Of a DNA stretch of 64,000 nucleotides, positions 1 through 10,314 are shown piece by piece. Position numbers and translations under genes: made by a program. The notes under the pieces were generated by a model. It was not told the DNA's origin. It was given only the letters and a program-made list of their open reading frames with translations, and searched no databases. The stretch comes from Ailanthus altissimus (taxonomy: Eukaryota; Streptophyta; Magnoliopsida; Sapindales; Simaroubaceae), in assembly GCA_946807835.1 (NCBI GenBank), contig OX327702.1, forward strand, positions 10,664,001 to 10,728,000, read 5' to 3'. Within the stretch, counting starts at the first letter, position 1, and each line of letters opens with the position of its first letter.

Positions 1-2
1 TC

Positions 3-1474
3 CATAAGGCATTGAGGTTTACATCTTCTCACCTTTTAGAAAATATTATTGGTGAACCATCTTCTCACCCTTTAGATAATATTATTGGTGATCCATCACA
101 TGGCATCAAAACTAGATCACCACTTAGGCACATTTGTAATAACAGGGCATTCGTATCTCAAATTGAACCTAAGAACTTTCTTGAAGCCGAAAAAGATGAA
201 CATTGGATAATGGCAATGCAAGAGGAGTTAAATCAATTTGAGAGAAATCAAGTTTGGACATTAGTACCTAGACTACAACATCAATCTATAATAGGCACTA
301 AATGGGTTTTTAGAAATAAAATGGATGAATCTGGAATAGTTGTTAGAAATAAAGCTAGATTAGTTGCACAAAGGTATAATCAAGAAGAAAGAATTGATTT
401 TGATGAAACTTATACACCTGTAGTTAGACTTGAATCCATTAGGTTATTACTTGTTTATGCATGTTATAAGAATTTCACTTTATATCAAATGGATGTGAAA
501 AGTATATTTTTAAATGGTTTTATTATGGAAGAAGTTTATGTAAAACAACCTTTTGGCTTTGAAAATAAGAAGTTTCCAAATTATATATATAGGTTGTCTG
601 AAGTATTATATGGTTTAAAGTAAGCGCCTAAGGCATAGTATGAACGTTTAAGCAAATTCGTTATTGAAAATGGTTTTTCAATGAGAAAAGCTAATAACAC
701 ATCATTCATTAAGAATAAGGACCATAACATACTTATTATGCAAATTTATGTTGATGATATTATTTTTGGATCCACTAATGAATCTCTATGTAAGGAATTT
801 TCAACTTGTATGAACAACGAATTTAAGATGAGTATGATGGGAGAACTCAAATTCTTTCTTAGACTTCAAATCAAGCAAATAAGAGATGAGATCTTCATCA
901 ATCAATCCAAATACATTAAAGATCTTCTTAAAAGATTTGAATTACAAAATGGAAAGAGTGCATCAACTTAAATGAGCTTATCTATCAAGCTCGACAAAGA
1001 TGAGAAATGAGAAAAAGTAGACATCAAGAAATATCAAGTTATGATTGGCTCTCTTTTATATTTAACTGCTAGTAGGCTGGACATTATGTTTAGTGCATAC
1101 CTACGTGTGAGATTCCAATCATGTCCTAAAGTCTCACATCTAGTTGTCGTAAAACAAATTTTTAGATATTTACATGGCACAATGAACCTATGGTTATGGT
1201 ACTCAAAAGGCACTCAATTTAACCTCATTGATTATTCGAATGACGACTTTGTCGGATACAAAGTGGATAGAAAGAGCATAAGTGGGATTTGTTATTTCTT
1301 AGGTTATTTACTTGTCTCATGGGCTAGTAAGAAACAAAATTCAGTAGCTACGTCAACTGTCGAGGCCAAATATATTACCACTAGTAGTTGTTGTACTCAA
1401 ACATTTTGGATGAGACAAACCCTTAGGGACTTTGACGTTTAAATAGGAAATTCTCCTATTATATGTGACTATAC
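3..1474 (+). pseudogene. Sirevirus-like Ty1/copia pol (RT and RNase H part), broken
   Basis: One reading frame from base 3 to 1442 encodes the end of the integrase linker, then reverse transcriptase and RNase H of a copia polyprotein. Visible motifs are WIMAMQEELNQFERNQVW, GTKWVFRNKMDESG, QMDVKSIFLNGF, the catalytic YVDDIIFGSTN (from about 747), MIGSLLYLTASRLDIMFSAY and the RNase H stretch VSWASKKQNSVATSTVEAKY. The frame is kept throughout but holds stops at 621-623, 636-638, 969-971 and 1006-1008, so it is dead. YVDDIIFGSTN and the FERN..WTLVPR stretch are typical of the Sirevirus (SIRE/Maximus) lineage. The coding region is cut at 1474 by the inserted R1 element and resumes at 8487. The 5' part of the element lies outside the window. 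Confidence 0.93.
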
Positions 1475-3653
1475 TGTTAGGGTCGGTGCTTATTTGCCAT
1501 CCCTGAATGTACATATACTAGTGTATTTATACAAATGTATATTTTTATTAAATCGCTAATACCCATTAATATGGTACTATGTAATGTAACGTTACGGACA
1601 TGATATGATCTGAAGGTGTTTAGATTAGATCTAAAGGAGTTTAGATAAGGGCTTACAGTTAGCTACGCTGAGAGATATAAATGCTAAATATTAGCACAGC
1701 TAAGTGTTAGTTGGCTATAATACTCAGCAGATCCAAGAGTTTGAGCCTTGTCTGTAATGGGACATAGACCTGGGAATATACCAGTAACTGCATAGTTGCA
1801 AGAGTTGCAATTAGGTGTTAGGAAATGCTAGTTACGTGAGTATGTTCTCGAATTATAGTTCCTGATCTATTTCTGCTGATGCGGGTCTGTCGGTGGATAC
1901 CTTTATATAAGATCAACATATGTCATAGCTATAGGGTATAGATGGTTGTTCCTAACTGACTATGAGCTTGGAGCTCGTATTGATATATGGGTATCCAATT
2001 AGGACTAGATATATGACAGACTCACAAAGGCCTCCAACAGACACCCTATGTAAGCCGTTAACAGAAGGTCCTCTCGAGTTGAGTAGTATGCGTGGTCTTT
2101 TAATCTGAGTGCCACGGTGGGCTTGTAAGTGATCCACTATACTTTGGTTCCACGCAGTCACAAACCTTTCATGGTGTGGCCACTGGGTGTCGCTAGGTAT
2201 GGTCTAATGTTTATGGAGTTCGGTGTGTATAGATATGGGATCCGTCAGCTCGCATAGGGAGTTTGATATCCAAATACTTCGAGACTGTATCTCAAAAAAA
2301 TTTGTGGCCACAAGCATTAATCCCGAGAAAGAGTTTCGCCATGGTAGAATAATATGGCAAAGGAGTTTGCACATATTGTTCATTGAGATACTAGTCTGGA
2401 GATAAGACATGGATGAGTACTAGGAGATTTGACGGTGATAATCTATATCCCCGTACATCTAAGATATCATGACGGAAGGACTATACGTATGCGTTGTAAC
2501 CTTAACTTGCATGGTTTAATGTGCTGATTTGTATATCTATAACATGTGGGGGGGGCATTGCTCACGGACTCATGAAATAGTTTTATTTGACGAATCGAGC
2601 GTGGACCTAAAGAGTCTTGCGATATGGAGTGTACTTGTTATGCACTGGAATAACATGCCGAAATAAAGTTTTTAATCCAACAATATTCAGCATTACCACA
2701 TGAATGCATGCGTATCTATATTTAAGTATTAAATACAACAATTAGTCAATAATTGTTATTTACTAATTATATAATGACACATGGTGCATTGTGGACCCTT
2801 GGTTGAGTTTACTTAAGTGCAAGTTTGGTGGGACCCACTAGGGGGTAAACTTGGTAACTATTTATGAGGGACAAAATGGTCATTTCACACTTTAATTATT
2901 TAATTATTAAGTAATTAAAATATTTCATTATTTTATATTATTATATTATATATTATTTTAATATATAATATTATTATATTATATGGTTACATATAGTTGT
3001 CACCCATTATAATATATTTTATTATATAATATATAATATTTATATTATATTATTATTTTATTTTTTATATATATATAAGAGATGTGAATTGTTGTGAAAA
3101 AAAAAGGTGTGTTATGCCGATAGAGAAACGGAAATGGAAGAGAAAGAGAAGAGAAAGAAATGGAGAAAGAAAAGAAAGAAGAGAAATGGAACTGAAGGAA
3201 GAAGAAGAAAAAAAGAAGAGAAAAATGAAATTGTTTCATTTTTCTCTATAGTTCCAATTGAAGCAATGGTGAATTGTTTCAAATTCTCCATTTCTTATCC
3301 TTTTAGAGAAAATAATGAAAACACACCCTGACCATTTTAGATTTTAAGAGTTAAACCCATTGTTGGCTATAAGGCTGCTGTTCTAGCTCACCAAGCCCAC
3401 GAGTTGGTGTTAGTGACTAGAATTGCCTGCGAGTTAGTCTCCATGCGGACTCCGAAAAAATACATGTATAACGTTACACGTTGAGGTGAGTTCTCTACCC
3501 TACTAATATATTAATGTGATTAATATATTTTATTTATTGTGTTTATTGTATAATTTACGCTTCCGCCGCGTTAAATATGTATATGATACGTATTTTAAGC
3601 AATAGACACAATTACACATGCATACACTCACATATATTAGATCCCCCTCAACA
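1475..3653 (+). repeat. R1 5' LTR (2179 bp)
   Basis: The long terminal repeat aligns by eye over its whole length with 6352-8481 and with the solo copies at 22248-24417 (minus strand), 41647-43801 and 52628-55917. It contains an AT-rich block at about 2880-3075, a purine-rich block at about 3120-3230 and no convincing ORF. Short open frames on either strand (for example at 1952-2410 and 3045-3331) recur in mutated form in the other copies and are not genes. Confidence 0.9.
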
Positions 3654-3654
3654 A

Positions 3655-3668
3655 TTGTATCAGAGACA
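3655..3668 (+). promoter_or_regulatory. R1 primer binding site, initiator Met tRNA type
   Basis: One base after the 5' LTR the sequence reads TTGTATCAGAGACA. The plant copia site complementary to the 3' end of initiator methionine tRNA is TGGTATCAGAGC, so the match has two changes. This fixes the orientation of R1 as plus and its left LTR as the 5' one. Confidence 0.8.
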
Positions 3669-5169
3669 TTAGGATATATTTGGGTGTGGTTTGAGTGAAT
3701 GGATGTAAAAGACCCAGTTCAAATGGCGTATTTCAAGTGTTGAAACGAGTATGCCAAAGAGAGTGCATTACCGCAGCACTGGGGCGCTGAGATTTTGGAA
3801 TTAGCGCCCCCAGCGGTAAAGTGCGAGCGCCGCAGCGCTGGAGGTTTGACCTCCGAGCGCTGTAACGAGGTGAGTTGGCACCGTAGCATTGGGGTTTGAC
3901 CTCCCAGCTCTGCAGCGATGCAACCCGGTGCCGCGGTGATGTACTGCTCACTTGAATGGTAATTTTTATAGTTCACAGCTACAGTATTTTTGAACAGTGT
4001 TTTGATCAGTATTTCAAAATTAGTTTCACATGTGTGGATTTATGAGATACAGTGATAAAAGTTATCAGTCTACATTATAAATCGGGGTTTATGAGATGCA
4101 GTGATAAGAGTTATCGGTCTGCATTATAAATCAAGATTAATTTTTCTATACTGGTAACCACAATAAAAGCCCTACTAGTGGAGGTTAGTTGTGCTTGCAT
4201 AGAAAAATTAATTAATTGAGAATCACACTCCCTAAGAGAATGGAGACTAAAGTTACAAACAAAAATCTCGCTTAATCAGATTGAAGAATATTACATTATG
4301 AGATAATGTTTTATTCTGATCCATCTTATCAATACGGTGTTAGACGAGTCACGTCGGCCTTTTTCTAATATTGCTATAGCGCGAAGGACTTGGTCGGTTG
4401 GGCTTGAACTATACCGGTTAAACATGAGATAAGGCAAATATATATGAAAGTATTGCCTAATATTGCTCGTAAGGGTAGTATCGATAGAATATATTTTATT
4501 ATTGACAAGTTAATCTGAAATTCACTTATCTAATATTGCTACAGTGTGAGGATAAGGTGTATTCAAGATCAAGTGGTAAGAGTTGCATGAGATGCAATTG
4601 ACAAATGTTGTCTACCTGTTGGATCTACAAAGGCTAATATTGCTATAGCGTGAGGCCCGAGTAAATTTCAATGGAATTTACTTTCCGCTATATAGTTTAA
4701 AAGTGTTTAAACTATCGTCTTCTCATTCGAGAGATTATCGAGATTATATAAAGCAGTGGAAGGGCATTTTAAATCGAAAATGTATAATTAGTATACCTAT
4801 GATTTAAAACATTCATTAGCGATTTAATAATCATTCTGCTTACATCTTCTGTTATTTTGGTCTGTCAAGTAGAATGACCATTATGAACCAGTTGATATGC
4901 ATAGTTGATGCAGTCCAACTATAAGGAGTTGATGTTGGACATCGATTTGAGAAGCAGTAAGAAGCCATGAAAATAATATTGATTATATGCATTAGAATCA
5001 AGTCTGAGACTTAGTTAAGCTACCCGTGAGAATTGTTCTCATTGGTTGTAAAAAGTTTACAAAGAGGTAGTGGGAGCCAGATGGAAGGTAGAGACCTTCT
5101 AGGCCCTATATTGGTTCTAGAAAGGTAATCGTCAGTGATCTATGATCAACTTAGAGGAAACTTTTGGAC
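3669..5169 (+). other. R1 internal region without recognisable coding; GC-rich island at 3765-3945
   Basis: This stretch should encode gag, protease and integrase but no motif of these was found. At 3765-3945 there is a GC-rich island built from variants of GCAGCGCTGG and GGGGCGCTGAG, out of character with the AT-rich surroundings. The rest holds repeated short phrases such as TAATATTGCTATAGCG (near 4370 and 4640) and CAGTGATAAAAGTTATC (near 4050 and 4100), which suggests local duplication rather than coding sequence. Confidence 0.55.
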
Positions 5170-6300
5170 CAATATTGATGCTAAAGTCAATTAGTATTTT
5201 ATTAGCTCTTGCAGCATATTATGACTTTGAGGTTTGACAGATGGATGTAAAGATGACATTTCGAAATGAATACCTCAAGTATGAGATATTCATAGAACAA
5301 CCTGAAGATTTTACTTCTAGCCAGACTTATGGTCTAGTGTGCATGAAAGGTCAATGGGAGCATGATAGTCTTCTTGATGCTCTTCGTTAATGACATACTA
5401 GTCATTACGAAGAATGACAGTATGTTACAATCAGTCAGAAGTAACTCGTAAGAATTTCTCCATAAAATATTTAGGAGAGGCTTCCTTTATACTAGGTATA
5501 AAGCTTTATAGAGATAGGCTAGGAAGCTGATAGCACTCTCCCAAATTATTTCACGTCAATAGTGTTCTAAAAAGGTACAGTATGTTAACTATGAGTTAGT
5601 TAATGTATCTATTAGACATGGTGTTCATCTTTCGAGGAGAGTGTCTCTTTAAATGAAAGATGAAGAGTTAGAGTGTCTAACACACAAGATACATTAGCTC
5701 TTCAGAGATTGATATATGTTATGATGTGCTTGAGACCTGATATCAATTTGGCTGTAAGACTTACGAGCCGATTTCAGTCTGATTCAGGTGACAACCATTT
5801 TATGGTAGTCAAACATATCCTATAATACCTTCAGGGTACAAAGGATAAGTTTCTCAAATATGGAGAAAGTGGCTTGCAAATAAAAAAAAGCACAGAGACA
5901 GACTTTTAGTTTGACCTAGATGATAGAGAGTCTACATCTGGAAATGTGTTTATTCTTATTAGTACTAAATGAGTTGGAATTGCACCAAATTAGGATTCAC
6001 TGCTAATTTATTATAGGTGCAGCGAAAGCGACAATGAGGATTCGTAGGTTTATCGCTGGCCTTGGAAGAGTTCAAAGGCAGATGGATCCTATCCCATAAT
6101 TTTGTGACAAAACAAGGCCATTGTACAAGATGAGGTGTTAAGAGGACACCAGTACTCTAATCATGTTGAAAGAAGTCTCACATGACTAGAGCGATCTTGG
6201 CTTAAGGAGATGTTATAATTTGTAAAAGTGCTCTATAAATAATTTAACGAACCTAATATTTAAAGGCCATGACTCTTAAAGTATTTATGAAACACGTAGA
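5170..6300 (+). pseudogene. R1 copia RT and RNase H remnant
   Basis: Pieces of copia reverse transcriptase and RNase H can be read on the plus strand across stops and frameshifts: QMDVKMTFRNEYLKYEIFIE and QPEDF near 5238-5310, a YVDD-type segment degraded to FVNDILVITKNDS near 5386-5425, MMCLRPDINLAVRL then SRFQSD near 5720-5785, HFMVVKHIL-YLQGTKDK near 5800-5850, and DDRESTSGNVFILIST near 5920-5967. The order matches an intact copia pol. The catalytic pair YVDD is changed to FVND here, so no activity is expected. A final weak match to the end of RNase H lies at about 6110-6170. Confidence 0.8.
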
Positions 6301-6336
6301 GTCGATGTACATGAGATGCCATCAGGAATGGCACTA

Positions 6337-6351
6337 GAGCAAGTGGAAAAT
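6337..6351 (+). promoter_or_regulatory. R1 polypurine tract
   Basis: The sequence AGCAAGTGGAAAATT directly precedes the 3' LTR, the expected place for the plus-strand priming tract. It is weaker than the usual GGTGGGAGA-like tract, in keeping with the age of the copy. Confidence 0.5.
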
Positions 6352-8481
6352 TATTAGAGTCAGTGCTTACGTGCTATCCCTGAATGTATATATACTTGTG
6401 TATTTATACAAGTGTACATTCCCATTAAAATGCTCATACCCATTAATATGGTACCATGCAATGTAACGTTACAGATAATGTACGATCTGAAAGTGTTTAG
6501 ATTAGATCTAAAGGAGTTTAGATAAGGGCTTATAGTTAGCTATGCTGAGAGATATAAAAGCTAAATTTTAGCATGGTTAAGTGTTAACTGGCTATAATAC
6601 TCAGCAGATCCAAGAGTTGGAGCCTTGTCTATAATGAGACATAGACCTGGGAATATACTAGTAACTGTATAGTTACAAGAGTTGCAATCGAGTGTCAGAA
6701 AATGCTAGTTACGAAGTATGTTCTCGAATTATAGTCCCTAATCTATTTCTGCTGATGCGGTCTATCGATGGATACCTTTATATATAGATTAGCATATATC
6801 ATACTTATAGGGTATAGATGGTTATTCCTAGCCGACTGTGAGCTTGGAGCTCATATTGACATATGGGTATCCAGTTAGGACTGGATATGGGATAGACTTA
6901 CGAGGGCCTTCAATAGACACCCTATGTAAGCCGTCAACGAATGGTCCTCTCGTGTTGAGTAGTATACGTAGTCCTTTGACTTGAGTGCCACAGTGGGCTT
7001 GTAAGTGATCCACCATACTTTGGTTTCACGCATGTCACAGACCTTTTATAGTGTGACCACTGGGTATGGTCCGATGCTTATAGAGTCCAGTGTGTATAGA
7101 TATAGGATTCGTCAGCTCACACAGGGAGTTTGATATCCAGATGCTTCAAGACTGTATCTCGAAAAATCTTGTGGCCACAAGCATTAATCCCAGAAAAGAG
7201 TTCTATCAGGGTAGAACAATATGAGAAAGGAGTTTGCACATATTGTTCATTGAGATACTAGTCTGGAGATAAGACATGGATGAGCACTAGGGGATTTGAT
7301 GGTGATAATCTATATCCCTGCACATCCAGGATATCATGACGGAAGGACTATACATATGCGTTGTAACCTCAATTTGCATGGTTCAAAGCGCTGATTTGTA
7401 TATCAGTGACGTGTGCATAGGGCATTGCTCACGGACTCATAGAATAGTTTCACTTGACGAATCAGGTGTGGACCTAGGGAGTCTCGCGATATGAAGTGTA
7501 CTCGTTGTGCATTAGGGCAACGTGCCGGATTAAAGTGTTTAATTCAGCTTCAGTACTACCACAAGAATAAGTGCGTGTCTGTATTTAAGTGTTAAATACA
7601 ACAATTAGTCAATAATTATTATTTATTAATTGTATAATGACATGTGACATATTGTGGACCCTCGATTTAGTTTACCTAAGTGCAGATTTGGTGGGACCCA
7701 TTAGGGAGTAGACTTGGTAACTATTTATGAGGGGCAAATGGTCATTTTACACTTTGATTATTTAATTGTTAAATAATAAAAATACTTCATTATTTTTTAT
7801 TATTATATATTATTTTAATATATAATATTATTATATTATATGGTGATATATAGTTGTCACCCGTTATAATATATTTTATTATATGATATATTATATTTAT
7901 ATTATATTATTATTTTATTATATATATATATATATGAGAGATGTGAATTGTTGTGAAAAAAAAAGGTGTGTTTTGCCGAGAGAGAAATAGAAATGGAAGA
8001 GAAAGAAATAAAGAAGTGAAATGGAGCCAAAGGAAGAAGAATAAAAAAAAAGAGAAAAATGAAATTGTTTAATTTTTCTCTATGGTTCCAATTGAAGCAA
8101 TGGTAAATTATTTCAAAATTTTTATTTCTTATCCTTTTAGAAAAAAGGATGAAAACACACCCGGCCATTTTGGGGTTTAATAGTTAAACCCATTGCTGGC
8201 TATAAGGATGTTGTTTTAGCTCACTAAGTCCACCGTATTGATGACTAGAATTGTCCACGAGTTGGTCTCCATGCGGACTCCGAGAAAATACGTGTATAAC
8301 GTTACACGTTGAGGTGATTTCTCTATCCTACTAATATATTAATGTGATTAATATATTTTATTTATTGTATTTATTGTATAATTTACGCTTCCACCTTGTT
8401 AAATATGTATATGATATATATTTTAGGCAATAGACACAATTGGACATGCATACACCCACATATATTAGATCCCCCTCAACA
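6352..8481 (+). repeat. R1 3' LTR (2130 bp)
   Basis: Partner of 1475-3653. Its first bases are TATTAGAGTC where the 5' LTR has TGTTAGGGTC, so the terminal TG is mutated. It ends CCCTCAACA, identical to the other LTR. The two LTRs differ by many substitutions and small indels visible by eye, so the insertion is not recent. Confidence 0.9.
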
Positions 8482-8486
8482 AATAC

Positions 8487-8690
8487 AAGTGCTATAAACT
8501 TGTTTAAAAATCTTATTCAACACTCTCAAACCAAATATATTGAAATTAGGGATCATGTCCAAAAGGGTGATATTTCTTTGTAATTTATACCTACGGATTA
8601 CCAACTTGCAGACATTTTCACAATCTTTAAGTGAAGAAAGGTTCGACAAAATTAGAGGACAACTTAGTATGATGGAATCTTCATATTAGG
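8487..8690 (+). pseudogene. Sirevirus-like pol, C-terminal RNase H end
   Basis: Continues the frame cut at 1474. NTSAINLFKNLIQHSQTKY, IEIRDHVQKGDISL, a stop, then FIPTDYQLADIFT are the last conserved blocks of copia pol. Relative to the usual lineage sequence the stretch between IEIR and DHVQKGD is about five residues shorter. Stops occur at about 8581 and 8629. Joining 1-1474 to 8482 restores the codon series across the junction, which proves the nested insertion. Confidence 0.88.
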
Positions 8691-9272
8691 AACTTTTTGC
8701 ATAATTAATTGTTTAATTAATTTTTTTAAAAAAAAAATTGTTGACTTCATACATGTCATATTTGTATTCTTATTATATTTGAGATAAATTTATTTTTAAA
8801 TTGTTTGATATAGAATTTAATTGTCATAGAGAGGCTATATCTTCTAATCATCTTAGGTATCTCATTACATATTTGATTTTCTAAATGGAAGATTTGTCTA
8901 TGTTATATTTAGGGGGAGCATAGCAAGCATATAATTTGTGAAATATATTTTTGCTTTTACTTAGAACTTGTGATTAATAACTTGAATTTTCTTTATAAAC
9001 AAGTTCTTTATGACTCATCTATTAAAAATATTAAATGCATTGTTTTGATGAAATAATATATTTTGAAATATTAATTTTAAAAGGGAGAAAAATGTATTTT
9101 GATAATTTTGATGTGCACATTCAATGCTTCTTGTACTAACTTTATTGAGATTGTTTTTGAAGCTCTACATACACAAAGGGAAGTTATTTCATTTTGAAAT
9201 TAGTTTCTCTAAAAATCTCCACTAAAGTTATCAAAATACATAAGGTATTTGGCATCATTAAAAAGGAGGAGA
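8691..9272 (+). other. Sirevirus non-coding spacer with several polypurine tracts
   Basis: Non-coding region between pol and the 3' LTR. Purine runs occur at 8911-8919 (AGGGGGAGC), 9081-9090 (AAGGGAGAAA) and directly before the LTR at 9261-9272 (AAAAGGAGGAGA). Repeated polypurine tracts between pol and the 3' LTR are a known hallmark of Sireviruses, which supports the lineage call. No ORF of interest is present. Confidence 0.65.
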
Positions 9273-10314
9273 TGATTGACTTTTTAGTCATACATATTTT
9301 GTTTTGATGATAATAAATTCCATGTTCATTGTAATATATTAATTTATTAAGCATTGAAAGGTTTAAATACATAAATGAGGTAAACTCAAGAATTTTAAGA
9401 CTTCAATAAAATTGAAAGACATATTAGGAATTATTCTGACACTGCATGAGATAGAGGATTTACACAAAATTGATTATAAAAGAAAGATAATTGTGTCAGC
9501 TTTCTAAGGAATTTCACGGAAGTGAATTTGGAGTTGTTTATAAAACGTTATGGCTAAATCACTCAAGCATGCTGAAGTTTGACCAAAGTGCAAAGTTTTG
9601 AATGTTTTAGAAAATGGACTAAAATGCAAACAAATCAAAACTTTGGCAAGATCACTGTAGTGTGAGCACTGTAGTGTGAGCACTGTAGTAACGTTCAAGT
9701 CACTGTAATAGTACTCAAGCAACGGCTAATTTTTTGGCTCTTTATAAATACCTCACTCATTTAAAGCTCTTTACAATTTTGAAAAACATCATATGTCAAT
9801 TTGAGAGCCTACTTGTTCTTACACCTTCATATTAGCTTAATTTAGAGTTTAAAATCTTTTGTATTTATTTTAATTCTTATATTGAGTTTAGTTAAGTGTT
9901 TGTGGGAAACACTTTGAGAGTAGAGTGATTACTCTTTTATTATAAGGGTTCAATTGGTACTTTGAAAATTAATTTGTTGTAAAATTTTCTTGGCATCTTG
10001 TAAGTTAAGTGTGTTGATTCTTGTCCTTGGTATAAGACAAACTAGTGGAATCCTCGACGTGAGTTACTTAAGGCAGGGACGTAGGCCGTGTGGATTGCCG
10101 AATCACGTAAACATCTGGGTGCAATTCTCTTTATCCCTCACTTTCTTTGTTTTTTTTTTTCATTTTAGTTATCATCTTGTGCTTATTTATTGTAATTTAT
10201 TTGTTGTTAAATTTGTTTACAATTTAAATAATAATATAAATTATTCATATTAGTGCATTAATTTTTAAATTACCTAATTCACCCACCTCTTAGGTTGCCT
10301 CTCTAGAATTTTCA
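9273..10314 (+). repeat. Sirevirus-like 3' LTR (about 1.04 kb)
   Basis: Begins TGATTGAC right after the polypurine tract and ends CTAGAATTTTCA, close to the usual end of Sirevirus LTRs (ACCCACCTCTTAGGTTGC shortly before the end). The 5' LTR is outside the window, so both borders are inferred from motifs. A 14-bp unit CACTGTAGTGTGAG is tandemly repeated at 9653-9680, followed by a partial third unit. A TATA-like TTTATAAATA lies at about 9741-9750. Confidence 0.75.

Larger units (their letters stand above)
1475..8481 (+). mobile_element. R1 Ty1/copia element nested in the Sirevirus-like pol
   Basis: A complete insertion bounded by two about 2.15-kb LTRs (1475-3653 and 6352-8481). It begins TGTTAGGG and ends CCCTCAACA. 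The flanks are TATAC (1470-1474) and AATAC (8482-8486). The host pol frame needs AATAC here (codons for C-D-N-T), so the left copy carries one later mutation and the TSD is 5 bp. The internal part is only about 2.7 kb: a degenerate initiator-Met tRNA primer site, a GC-rich island, unrecognised sequence, then broken RT and RNase H. Gag, protease and integrase were not found, so the element is internally deleted and non-autonomous. Copia lineage is not assigned. Confidence 0.9.
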
